DNA from: Balaenoptera acutorostrata | Lineage: Eukaryota > Chordata > Mammalia > Artiodactyla > Balaenopteridae | Assembly (NCBI RefSeq): GCF_949987535.1 | Contig: NC_080067.1 | Coordinates: 79,571,985 to 79,635,984, forward strand | Direction of reading: 5' to 3' | Length of the DNA stretch: 64,000 nucleotides | In this document: one piece after another, positions 37,348 through 50,586 of the stretch | Numbering within the stretch: position 1 is the first letter of the stretch | How the letters are laid out: each line of letters begins with the position of its first letter | Translations under genes and position numbers: made by a program | Notes under the pieces: generated by a model | What the model was told of the DNA's origin: nothing | The model's database searches: none | Seen by the model: the letters and a program-made list of their open reading frames with translations, nothing else

Positions 37348-40300
37348 GTGAATCTGTTTGGTTTATTTGGTAACACTCTTGCCCCCACTTTTCCCTGCTG
37401 TTGTTTTTGGAGTGTGTGGATGGAGCTTCCCAAAACAGGCTTCTTTGTGTCTCTAAGTAGGGGATGCTGTGGCCCAAAATAGGAAAAGTTTCACTGGCTG
37501 AGCCACTGATGTATCAGGGTCCCCCTTCCCACTGTCTCCTGGCCACCTGGTATCTGTCAGTAGGGGAGGGGAATCTCTTCCTGGGCTGGGCAATTTAAGG
37601 TGGGGCAGAGGGGACATGTCCTAGCTGGTGGTGCCTAGCTGCTAGGTGTCTTGCATGTAGATGGGGAGTCTCAAGTATGTGGGGATAAAGAACACTTTGT
37701 GGGACAGGTATTTCTTTGGCAGAATTGCCCTGGCTGCTACCAGCCAACTACCTAGTGTCCCTGGGTGAGGGGAGGGGAGTGTCAGTCCTGTGAGAAAAGA
37801 GAGCACTTCCCTTCACCACTTACTGTTATCAGGGGTCCTAATTGATACCACCTGCTGGTGCTGCTGGGCTCACCTGGTGTTGTCAGCAGGACTTCCATTC
37901 CATCCAGGGAGGAATGAGCCTATTTGGGCTGTCTTTTGCTAGTTTGGGATCCAGGAAATACTGGGCCACTCTCTTCTGTAGGGTGGGGGAGTGTAAGAAG
38001 CACTGTCACTATGTTGTTATCCTAATCACAAGGTCCATTCTCCAGGAAGTAGAGCTTAATTGCCCTCCCTAGGAGTATGAGCTACACTTACTAATTACTT
38101 TTAACGAACAGGGTATGCAAAGAGAAAAATGGTTGATTTTGTAGTGGAGAAACCTGTCCAACACTACCTTTATCAAGGACCACGGTGGCGCCCAGGCCTC
38201 CGGGTTCTGGGACAGCAGCTGCTGGGGTGCCACCTCTGACTCCAGAGCAGGTGGAGGCTGCCAGCTCCACCACGGTTGCTGTTCTCCAGAGGGAGGATGC
38301 TGCCCGCAGCCCTGCAGGCCCCAGTTCCCGTGTGCCAGGAGCTGTCCAGGCTTCCCCCAGTGAGTCTCTGCACTGCGGTGTTCCAGCTTTTTACATATAA
38401 GTAACTTACACCATCCTTTTCTATTCATTAAACAAATTACCTTACTTGTCCTTGAATTGCTGCATATACTTAGAAATTTTATACCTTAAAAAAAAGTCCT
38501 GACCACAGTTAGACTTTTTGTTACGTTTTCTCTTCCTTTCCACAGTTTATATGAATTAATGAGATTTTATTTCAATACAAATGTACATTTTCTTACCTAT
38601 GAAGTGAATTACTAAGTGGGAAAGATAGCATACTCATTTACGTTACTAGTATTTACTGAGAGAGCAAATGGCTGTGCCTGGAGGGGAATGGTTGTCTCTA
38701 AGAATGAATTTTCTTTTGTTTAGAGAAAGCTTAAAATATCTGCCAAGTAAAAGTTCGTAAGGGATTCTTCTACTGGAATATATAACCTTGTCAATGTCAA
38801 TACTGTAACTTTTCTATTTTAGGTTCACAATTTCCTAAAACTGAGGGTATGTTATGTTTTGTAGAACTTTTAACTTGACTAATAATACTAAACCATTTAG
38901 TACTTCTGTGAACTTAAAAAATTTTTGTTGTTGCTGCATATATAGCAGTTATCGTCTGCTAATGGGTAGTTTTGATCTTTTGTCTGATTTTGACAGTTTA
39001 TAAATAGCTTATCTTCATACTATGGAATTCTGTTCAGCAATAAAAAAGGAATAAATGTTAATGCACAAGACAGTGTGGATACATCTCAAAACATCACGCT
39101 AAGCAAAAGAACACAAACACAAAACACTATGTACTATGATTCTGTTTATTTGAAATTGTAGAGAAGGCTAAACTATAGTGACAGATCAGTCATTGCCTGG
39201 GGTTAGAGTCAGGTGGGGGAAGGAAATTGACTGCAAGGGGGCACAGGGAAACTTTTAAGTGTGAGGGTACTGTTTTATATCTTGATTATGATATGGTTAC
39301 ATGATTACTTGTAATTACCCAACTTCATAAACTATACACTTAAAATTTTATTGTATGTAAATATTACTTTAATAAAATAGCATTAAAAATAAACTACCTT
39401 AATTTCTTTCCTTCGAGGAATAATTTTTTATCTCAAAATTCTGTAAGAAAAGCTTATCCTTAGATATTTTTTGTAAACACTTTTATACACATGTAACCTT
39501 AGATTCATGGAACACAAATTCCCCATATATTAATGGATTGTTAAAGTTCTTGCCCATGTATTCATCATTTAACTCATGTTGACTGAATACTCAGTATGTC
39601 CTAGATGCAAGGGATTCTGCAGTAACTCAATAGAAAATCCCTGTCTTCATGGAGAACTCAAATAAATATTAAATAATTTATCACACAAATAACTATGTGA
39701 TATAATATGGCAGGTATTTTGAAGGAAAACAATGTGACAGTAGCATCATAGAAGGAACTTCTACATTTACCTATAAAATGAGCCTTGGTATTTTTATTAA
39801 AGACAAAATACAAAGCTCGGAATGGGCCATCATTAGTCTGATTTCATAGCATTTCTTCCGTACTCTTAATATTCTTTATTACTCCATTTACTTCTTTTCC
39901 AAACGTTCATGAAAATGAAGACTATTGTAATTTTTGTGGTTTTTAGTCAATCGATATTTATGGGATACTTCTCATATTCTTTTTTTTTAAATTTTTATTG
40001 GAGTATAGTTGCTTTACAATGTTGTGTTAGTTTCTGCTGTACAATAAAGTGAATCAGTTACAGGTATACATATCTCCACTGTTTTTTAGATTTCCTTCCC
40101 GTTTAGGTCACCACAGATCATTGAGTAGAGGTCCCTGTGCTAAACAGTAGGTTCTCATTAGTTATCTATTTTATACTTAGTGGTGTATATATGTCAATCC
40201 CAATCTCCCAATTCGTCCCATTCCCCCCTTCCCCTCCTTGGTAACCATAAGTTTGTTCTCTACATCTGTGACTCTATTTCTGCTTTGCCGATAAGTTCAT

Positions 40301-43300
40301 CTGTACCATTCTTCTAGATTCCACATATAAGGGATATTATACGATGTTTGTTTTTCTCTTTCTGACTCACTTCACTCTGTATGACAGTCTCTGGGTCTAT
40401 CCATGTCTCTGCAAATGGCACTATTTTGTTCCATTTAATGGCTGAGTAATATTCTATTGTATATATATATACCACATCTTCTTTATCCATTCCTCTGTCA
40501 ATGGACATTTAGGTGCTTCCATGTCCTGGCTATTGTAAATAGAGCTGCAGTGAACATTGTGGTACATGACTCTTTTTGAATTATGGTTTTCTCAGGGTAT
40601 ATACCCGGTAGTGGGATTGCTGGGTCGTATGGTAGTTCTATTTTTCGTTTTTTAAGGAACCTCCATACTGTTCTCCATAGTGGCTGTATCAATTTACATT
40701 CCCACTAACAGTGCAGGAGGGTTCCCTTTTCTCCACACCCTCTCCAGCATTTATTGTGTGTAGATTTTTTGATGATGGCCATTCTGACTGGTGTGAGGTG
40801 ATACCTCATTGTAGTTTTGATTTGCATTTCTCTAATAATTAGTGATGTTGAGCATCTTTTCATGTGCTTTTTGGCCATCTGTATGTCTTCTTTGGAGAAT
40901 GTCTATTTAGATCTTCCCCCCATTTACTGATTGGGTTATTTTTTTGATATTGAGCTGCATGAGCTGTTTGTGTATTTTGGAGATTAATCCCTTGTCAGAT
41001 TCTCAAAATATAAGAGAATCCAGATTAAATAAAAGATACAGTCCATATTGTCAGAGACTGTAGAAGTCTTCATGGGAAATATGGAAACCTGAATTAGGCT
41101 TTAATGATGGACTGAATTTATATATGTAGAGAGAGAAAAAGTGGACATTTCATGTGCTTATTTTCTATGACATTGAATTTTCTTAATTCTTGTTTTTCTA
41201 CTCAGACTTTTTTGCTATCACAACCTCCCTTTTTCCTTCTCACACATTTGTTTTGGATCTTGGCTCTCTTATCTCTTCACTTGATATCAAAATCATATTT
41301 ATATAAAAGATACCCTAATTTACATTTCTGGCTCTCTACAGGGTTCTTCTCTTGAGCTCCAGAACCATGTTTCCTCATCACCTGTGCATCCCTCAGAATA
41401 CCTCAAACTGAACATAACCAAAATAGAAAAAAATTCATTCTTCTGTTTGAATTCTTCTTTTGTTGAAAGTATTTTAAGTATAATGTAGTTGTCATTTTCG
41501 TCACTTAGACAGGAAATATTCAAGTTGTTTTAGCACAACCTGTACATCTAAGCAGTGGTCAGTCCCTGTCCATTCTGCCTCAGAAATGTTTATTGTAGTA
41601 GGGTATAGAGCAAAAAGCAATCTAATTAACATAGTTTCTTGCCTTCTGAAAGAATATAGAGCGATATTTTCCAGCGTTAAAAAGGAAGGCAAACCTTCTG
41701 AGACAAAATGAAGTACAGAGAAAACCAGTTGCAGCTCTCAAGAGACCTAACCAGTTAAATAGAAAGTAAGTACTCAAATATAAGACAATGTTATGTTATA
41801 CATCATAAATAAAGATGGACTTCTTGCACTGAGAGTTCAAAGGAATGAATTTGCAGTGATGTTTGTAGGTATCTGGTCATTTTCAAGACAGATATTTGGG
41901 ATATCTGTTTGAAAATCCAATATGGAAGTATTCAGTAATAGCTTGCTTATCTCTTAGAACCAGTGTTATTGATGAATTTAACTGATTGTAAACGTTTTAA
42001 AAAAGCATAACTCTGTGTCTTTCTCTCTCGACATATAGAGTAAAATTGCAAAAGGTGATCGTTTTGGTAAAAACACCTCTTCCAGAATTATTCAAAATTG
42101 AGAATTCTGAAAGCTGAATTTGTTATATAGTCTCAATGGCTCTTAATAAAACAGTGTATGTTATTTGTGGGAAAAGCAAACCTGAAAGAATTTTGCATGA
42201 ATGCTTCGTAAGCTGAAATTATTTTTCTTTTAATTTAAAAAAGATATAACAGGGCTTCCCTGGTGGCTCAGTGGTTAAGACTCCACGCTGTCAATGCAGG
42301 GGACCCGGGTTTGATCCCTGGTCAGGGAACTAGATCCCATATGCATGCCGCAACTAAGAGTTTGCATGCCACAACTAAGGAGCCCGCCTGCTGCAACTAA
42401 GGAGCCCACCTGCTGCAACTAAGACCTGGCACAACCAAATAAATAAATTTTAAAAAAGTATAACAAAACTTAAAAATTGTGGCCTATCGTTATGGTATTC
42501 TGTTCTCTGTAAGGATAAAGTAGTTGACAGGCTGTGAAGTTTTCTTATTATTTCAGTTACAAATGCCTTTTATTCATCTTTTATAGAAGATAATTCAAAG
42601 CAAAAAAAACCCTGAAATGAAGTTTTTGTATAAGTGGAATGGCTACAATTGCAGCTTTATTCAACTATCATCTCTTTTTCTTTTGGGAATTATTTGGGAG
42701 TACTTTTTTGGAAAAGGGAAACTTCTCAAATAAGAGCTTGTCAATTATATGAGCCATTAATGAGCCCATGTTAATTGGGCTGGCAGGGAAATTTTGCATT
42801 TGAGCCTCTATAAGATTGTAGGTAAGATTAGGTGACCTGTTAAACATTTATTTATAAAAATAAATAAGTAGAAATGAAAATTTGTTTTCTCATGTTTTAC
42901 CAACTTTCTATAGAAACCAGAAAGGAATTGGTAAAAGTCAAGTCAAACATATAATTAAGATTACAATGTTCTAAGCAGGAGAGAGCAAACAGTGGAATAG
43001 TGTTAGGTTCTGTGTGATTTATATTAATATATGAAGGTTTCTGAGTGAAGGAGAGAAAATTGGAGAAGATGTTATATTTCAAGATTTTCTCTTCATTTTT
43101 AGTTTTCAGCAGTTTGACCATGATGTGCCTAGGTGTGCTTTTCTTTGTACTAATCCTGTTAATAAATCTGTGCATTTATGTCTTTTACCAAATTTAGAAA
43201 GTAGCATTAAAAATGTTATTTCAGTGTCTTCAGAAGAGACCTTATATGTCAGAATATTAAACAGTTGAATATTTGTAAGATAAATTAGGTCAGAATTAAC

Positions 43301-46300
43301 CACATTGTTATGTAGTCTGCTACAGAGGGAGGTATTTGTAAATCAGATCTCAATAGCTTCATGTAAACAAGGGTATAATTCAGAGTCTTTGTGTTTAGTG
43401 TACCTCAGATTTTTTTTTTTTACATGCTTTTCTGTCTCTTTTTTTTTTTTTAAGAATTTTTTTTTTTAAGGCATTGTTTACTTTGTTTATTTATTTATTT
43501 TTGGCTGTGTTGGGTCTTCGTTTCTCTGCGAGGGCTTTCTGTAGTTGTGGCAAGCGGGGGCCACTCTTCATCGCGGTGCGCGGGCCTCTCACCATCGCGG
43601 CCTCTCCCGTTGCGGGGCACAGGCTCCAGGGGCACAGACTCCAGACGCGCAGGCTCAGTAATTGTGGCTCACGGGCCCAGTTGCTCCGCGGCATGTGGGA
43701 TCTTCCCAGACCAGGGCTCAAACCCGTGTCCGCTGCATTGGCAGGCAGACTCTCAACCACTTCGCCACCAGGGAAGCCCTGTACCTCAGATTTTCATCCT
43801 ATGAATTTAAATATTTTTGCTTATCTTTTCAAGATGTTTGAAAGTTGGTAAGTGGCCCACACTATTCATGGTGTATGTGTTTTTGTTGCAGAAATAACAT
43901 TCCAGCCAATTTTACCAGGAGTGGAAATAAATTAAGTCATCAGAAAGACACTCGTCAGGCAACTTTTCTTTTCAGGAGAGGCCTGAAGGTATAAAAAACC
44001 CTTGGTAGTGTTTTCTTTTTACCCAAACAAAGGATCCTGAACATCCACCTTTAGTAATCCTCTATCATAGACATGGCCCATGATTGAGGTAGGGTTTGGG
44101 TTTAGAATATGGAGAACATGACATTAGATTAATTCCTTTTTTTTTTTTCTATTTTCTCTTTTGTTGTCCTCAGTGGCAGTGTCTTATAAGAATTTAACAT
44201 GTTATTTAGGAATAAACTTGTTTTTACTGCTAGTTCTGATACAGGAACCCGAACAAAGAGGTGTTGTTAGAATAGGCACATGCCCCTCTCCTGCATTCAC
44301 ACACCACACTGGGTTATAAAGTTACAGAGCAGGGTAGCTCTTTGGATTCAAATCCTCTGCTTTCTATGGGATCTACTGCTTTTTTTTTCCCTTCAGGTTC
44401 AGGCCCAGTTGAACTCAGAACAACTGCTAGACGATGTAGTAGCAAAGAGAACTCGTCAGTAAGTTTCAATTTGTTTTTCAAGATGTCATATCAAAACTCC
44501 CAGAATAGTAGTGACCCAAATTACTTTGTACCCAAGTCTAAAAGAAATTAAATGAGAAGTGAATTAACCATTGAGCCTGAAATAAATCCTATGTTGTTTT
44601 TGTTGTTTTTTCCCCAAAAACCTTTTTCATTTTCACATGTCAGTGTTATAACTTTTAGCACCAAATACATTACTCTGTATTTAAAATTTTTTTTTGCCTG
44701 TTTATTCCTTTTTAATGAAATAGCTCTTTATTTTCTTATAACTACTTTCATACAAATGAACCAATTCAGGGAATAAATAGAAGAAAATCCAGTAGCGCTT
44801 TTAGAAAATTTATAGATTTTTAAAAACAATAGGATGTTTTCTTTTCACATATTGTGTTTTTCTCCTTACCCCATGAAGGTTTTTTTCAAGAATGTATTTT
44901 TGCCTGTTAGAATTGCACTCCCCAAGTGTGAGTTGTAACACTCCATCAATATAATCAGGTTTTAAAATTAAATCATTTAAAATTATGGCTACTTCTGTGA
45001 AAACAAAGCATATAAAACATGATCATGGTCCAGATATGATGCCATCTATAACGGGCATGATTTTGAGCAATTGGCGTGTCAGAAAGGCAACTATTTAAAC
45101 TTGACGCTGGCAATATTCTTTTGCACAGGAGTCAGGCATTGGAAACCAAAAGGAGGGAAACAATAATCATGACCTATTTGCTTCTGCAATAAACAGTATT
45201 TACATAATTGTAATAATGTAAATGTGGCTTATTTGTTTTGAACTTTAAGAATCAATCTATAGAACAAAGCACAAAATACTTAATTTGGTAACAGTGTGAT
45301 ATAAATGTCAGATTTTGGCCAACATAAATATAAAAGTAAAGCTGATAAAAAGTGAGAGGTACAAAATGGGTGAAGAGGTGGAGGGAAGGAATTAAGAGAT
45401 GCTACTGTCCTTTTATACAAAGTGGGTAGGGAATAATGTCAAGAGACACTACTAAAAAAAGAGATTTTAGTATATTTAAAGTTATAATGGAAGTAAAATA
45501 GTGATATAGCCATCAAAACGTTTAGAGGTAGGAAGAGAAACTAGAGGATAGTGTAATGAGCTGAATCCTTACCATAGCAAGATAGTATTACATACGCATT
45601 TTGTTTAGTGAACTGGAGGTAACTAACTAGCAAGCAGGAAAAACAGGAAAGGTTAAAAGTGCTGCCTCTGGGGAGCAGAAAGGGAGACTAGTGGGGTAAA
45701 GGACTGTTGTTTCTTATTAGAAGCCTTTCTGTATTATTTGATTTTTTTATATGCATATATTTGTTACACTGAAAAATATTTAATAAATTCAGGTGTCTAG
45801 TTCTTACACCCAAGATGCTGATTAATTATATCATAGTGGGGCCCAGGTGTCTGTATTTCCTAAAAAACTAAGAAAAAGTAATGGCTACTTTAAAATGTAT
45901 GTTTTAATGTGGAATACACTATAGGATTCATAAACTGTCATTTTAATGAAATTTTTGGTTTTTTGAAACTAGATGGCGGACTTCCACCACAAATGGAGGA
46001 ATTTTGACTGTATCCATTGATAATCCAGGAGCAGTGCAGTGCCCAGTGTAAGTCTTTTTTTTATTTTGCGAAAATTATAACTTCTCTATATAAGATAATA
46101 AAAAAATATTTGACTTCTCTTCAGAGTATGATGTTCACGTTAGGATAAACTGAGACAGGGTAAAAGTAATACTTGTGGTATAAAGTGGAAATAGTATAAT
46201 ATACAATTAAAGGTAGGGGATTCCCTGGTGGTCCAGAGGTTAGGGCTCAGCAGGCGCTTTCACTGCTGAGGCCCAGGTTCAATCCTTGGTCAGGTGGAGA

Positions 46301-49300
46301 ACTAAGATCCCTCAAGCTGCACAGCATGGCCCAAAAAAAAAACAAACAAAAATATCAAAAATAACAAAAAAAAGTTAAAAGTAAAAGCTCCCTGATTCCT
46401 GGTTCTACAGCTCCAAAGTAACCACTTTTAACAATTTCATATATTTATTTAAAAAATGTGGTGCCCATATAAATAACATACTATGTACATCTATTTCTTG
46501 TGTATAATCATAAATGAGACTTACCATGCATACTTGCTCCCTTCTCCCCCTCCCCCCAGTATGCTTTGGACTTCTTTACTTTTCATTACATACAGATCTA
46601 CCTTCTTTTTAAAGGCTTCATAATGTATTCTTTTATCTAGATGACCTTAATTTAGTTAACAATTCCGTTATATTTATTGCATTATAAACTTTCTAGGTTG
46701 AAGCTGGAAGTGATGTTGCCTAGGGGATGGGGGGTGAACTGAACCCCGATTTGACAGGCAAGATGTGAGACTTAAAGCACAGGGCCAGAGGTCAAGGATG
46801 CATTTCAAGAAAGTTCTAAAACCGTATCATCAAATTCAACCTGATAGTTGACCTAGCCATAGACCAGACCATAACTGGCACTCTTAAATTTTTCCCATCA
46901 AAAAGTATCAGGAATGAAAATCTAAGCTCTATACTTAAAATTTAAAGAAAGTCCTGTATCAGCCAGTAGTCTAGCAGATTGGCTAGTTTCTTGGAAATTC
47001 ATGCAGACGTACTCAGTCTTCTAACACAGCAGAGGAAAATATCTCTGTGTTGATATTTTTCACATTATGTGTGTGGCCCATTAGTAGGTTATGAAATCAG
47101 TTCTGTGAGATGTGGTGAACATATTTTAAAAAGAAAATAAAATAATAAAAATTTTTTCAACTTTCTAGGTTTATGGAGTTTTGTTTTTAACTATCTAGCC
47201 ATTTTAATGATTGAAATGAAAACCTAGGATGATTCTCTAAGATTTTAGAGGTTGCTTTATTTTAGTAGAAGATCAAGACTTGGAAATCACCAATCCTTCC
47301 AAATTGTTGAAAAGTTTGTAGTTCTACTTACAGAGGTATTCTGTGAGCGATTTATAAATTTTAGTCTCTAGATTAGTCAGTCAAGAACCAAGTATTTTTT
47401 TGAATTCAGCAAGGTTGCAGGATACAAGATTAATCTACAGAAATCTGTTGTGTTTCTATACACTATAATGAAAATCAGAAAGAGAAAGTTAAAGAAAAAA
47501 AAAATTCCCATTTAAAATTGCATTTAAAAAATACCTAGGAATAAACTTAACCAAGGAGGTGAAGGACCTATGTGCTGAAAACTATAAAACGTTGATGAAG
47601 GAAATTGAAGATTATTCAAAGAAATGGAAAGATAATCCCATGCTCTTGGATTGGAAGAATTAATATTATTAAAATGACCATATTACCGAAAGCAATCTAC
47701 AGGTTTAATGCAATCCCTATCAAAATACCCAGGACATTTTCCACAGAACTAAAACAAACAATCTTAAAATTTATATAGAACCCCGAAAGACCCCAAATTA
47801 CCAAAGCAACTTCTGAGGAAAAAAGAACAAAGCTGGAGGTATGACCCTACCAGACTTCAGACTATACTACAATACTACAATAGTCAAAACAGCATGATAT
47901 TGGCACAAAAAAGGCCACATAGATCAATGGGTCAGAATAGAGAGAAATAAAAGCCATGTACGTATGGTCCATTAATCTATGACAAAGGAGGTAAGAATGT
48001 GCAATGGAGAAAAGACAGTCTCTTCAACAAGTGGTGCTGGGAAAACTGGACAGCCACATGTAAAACAATGAAATTAGAACATTCCCTCACACCATATACA
48101 AAAATAAACTCATAATGGTCTAAAGACCTAAATGTAAGACATGAAACAATAAAACTCCTAGAAGAGAAAAAAGGCGAAACACCCTGACATAAATCATAGC
48201 AGTATTTTTTTGCATCAGTCTCCCAAGCCAAAAGAAATAAGAACAAAAGTAAACAAATGGGACCTAATTAAACTTAAAAGCTTTTGCACAACAAAGGAAA
48301 CCATAAATAAGACGAAAAGACAACCCTCAGAATGGGAGAAAATATTTGCAAACAAAGCAACTGACAAAGGATTAATGTCCAAAATACACAAGCAGCTCAT
48401 GCAGCTCAATATCAAAAAAACAATCCAATCCAAAAATGGCCAGAAGACCTAAATAGACATTTCTCCAAAGAAGATAAACAGATTGCCAACAAACACATGA
48501 AAGGATGCTCAAGATCACTAATCATTAGAGAAATGCAAATCAAAACTACAATGAGGTATCACCTCACACCAGTCAGAATGGCCATCATCAAAAAATCTAC
48601 AAACAGTAAATGCTGGAGAGGGTGTGGAGAAAAGGAAACCCTCTTGCACTGTTGGTGGGAATGTAAATTGTTACAGCCACTATGGAGAACAGTATGGCAG
48701 TTCCTTAAAAAACTAAAAATAGAACTACCATATGACCCAGCAATCCCACTACTGGGCATATACCCTGAGAAAACCATAATTAAAAAAGAGTCATGTACCA
48801 CAATGTTCATTGCAGCTCTGTTTACAATAGCCGGGACATGAAAGCCACCTAAGTGTCCCATCGACAGATGAATGGATACAGAAGATGTGGCACATACATA
48901 CAATGGAATATTACTGAGCCATAAAAAGAAACGAAATTGAGTTATTTGTAGTGAGGTGGTTGGACCTAGAGACTGTCATACAGAGTAAAGTAAGTCAGAA
49001 AGAGAAAAACAAATACCATATGATAACACATATATATGGAATCTTAAAAAAAAAAAAAAGTGGTTCTGAAGAACCTAGGGGCAGGACAGGAGTAAAGATG
49101 CAGACCTAGAGAATGGACTGGAGAACACGGGGAGGGGGAAGGGTAAGCTGAGATGAAGTGAGAGAGTGGCATGGACATATATACACTACCAAATGTAAAA
49201 TAGATGACTAGTGGGAAGCAGCCGCATAGCACAGGGAGATGAGCTCGGTGCTTTGTGTCCACCCAGAGGGGTGGGATAGGGAGGCTGGGAGGGAGACGCA

Positions 49301-50554
49301 AGAGGGAGGAGATAAGGGGATGTATGTATATGTATAGCTGATTCACTTTGTTATAAAGCAGAAACTAACACACCATTGTAAAGCAATTATACTCCAATAA
49401 AGATGTTTAAAAAAAACTCATAATGGTCTTTAGACCATTTTATTGTTAAATATAAGACATGAAACAATAAAACTTCTAGAAGAGAAAAAAGGGAAAACAC
49501 CCTGACATAAATCATAGCAGTATTTTCTTGGATCAGTCTTGCAAGCCCAAAGAAATAAGAACAAAAATAAACAAATGGGACCTAATTAAACTTAAAAGCT
49601 TTTGCACAGCAAAGGAAGCCATCAACAAAATCAAAAGACAACCTACAGAATGCAAGAAAATATTTGCAAATGATGTGACTGACAACAGGTTAATATCCAA
49701 AATATACAAACAGTTCATACAACTCAATATCAAGAAAACAAACAATCCAGTCAAAAGGTGGGCAGAAAACCTGCATAGACATTTTTCCAAAGAAGGCATA
49801 CAGATGGCTAACAGGCATATGAAAAGATGCTCAAGAGTGCTAAAAATGCAAATCAGAACTACAATGAGGTATCACTTCACCTGTCAGAATGGCTGTCATC
49901 AAAAAGTCTACAAATAACAAATGTCGGAGAGGATGTGGAGAAAAGGAAACCGTTGTGATACTGTTGGTGAGAATGTAAATTGGTGCATCCACTGTGGAAA
50001 ACAGTATAGAGGTTTCTTAAAAACTAAAAATAGGTACTTCCCTGGTGGGCCCATGGTTAAGAATCTGCCTTCCAATTGCAGGGGACGTGGGTTTGATCCC
50101 TGGTCAGGGAACTAAGATCCCACATGCTGTGGGGCAGCTAAGCCCGAGCACACTGCAACTATTGAGCACGTGAGCCACGACTAGAGAGCCCGCGAGCCGC
50201 AACTAGAAAGCCCACCCACTCTGGAGCCCATGCACCACAACTAGAGAGAGAAGCCCACACACTGCAGCAAAAGATCCCGTGTGCCGCGGTGAAGATCCCA
50301 CATGCTGCAACTAAGACCCGATGCAGCCAAAAATAAAATAAATTAAAAAAAAAAAAAAAAAACTAAACTAAAAATAGAACTACCATATCCAGCAGTTCCA
50401 CTCCTGGGTAGATAGCTGGAAAAAATGAAAACACTAAATCAAAAAGATAATGTGCATCCCAATGTTCATAACAGCACTATTTACAGTAGTCAAGACATGG
50501 AAGCAACCTAAGTATCCATCAAGAGATGAATGGATAAAGAAGATGTGGTGTGTG

Positions 50555-50586
<32 letters not shown>

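Larger units (their letters stand above)
34918..41652 (+). other. FYTTD1: FYTTD1 intron 3
   Basis: 6.7 kb GT-AG intron with L1 3' ends, a Tigger element and the unusual retrocopy at 37205-38500. 36560-37200 and 38500-39000 show nothing recognisable. Confidence 0.9.
41766..43891 (+). other. FYTTD1: FYTTD1 intron 4
   Basis: 2.1 kb GT-AG intron holding two SINEs; the second ends 113 bases before exon 5. 42470-43400 shows nothing recognisable. Confidence 0.9.

Noticed and set aside
38069..38428. 119-codon minus-strand frame in the retrocopy
   Set aside because: It starts outside the insert in the flanking repeat and has no recognisable domain; kept only as part of the retrocopy description.
37205..38500. 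Reading the 113-bp direct repeats as LTRs
   Set aside because: They do not start TG or end CA, carry no promoter or poly(A) features, and read as ordinary intron; the poly(A) inside the right repeat boundary fits a retrocopy instead.
48497..48841. Conserved-looking frame with [13 protein letters not shown]
   Set aside because: This is the C-terminus of L1 ORF2, seen again at 9.1, 30.5 and 40.6 kb; a truncated retrotransposon, not a host gene.
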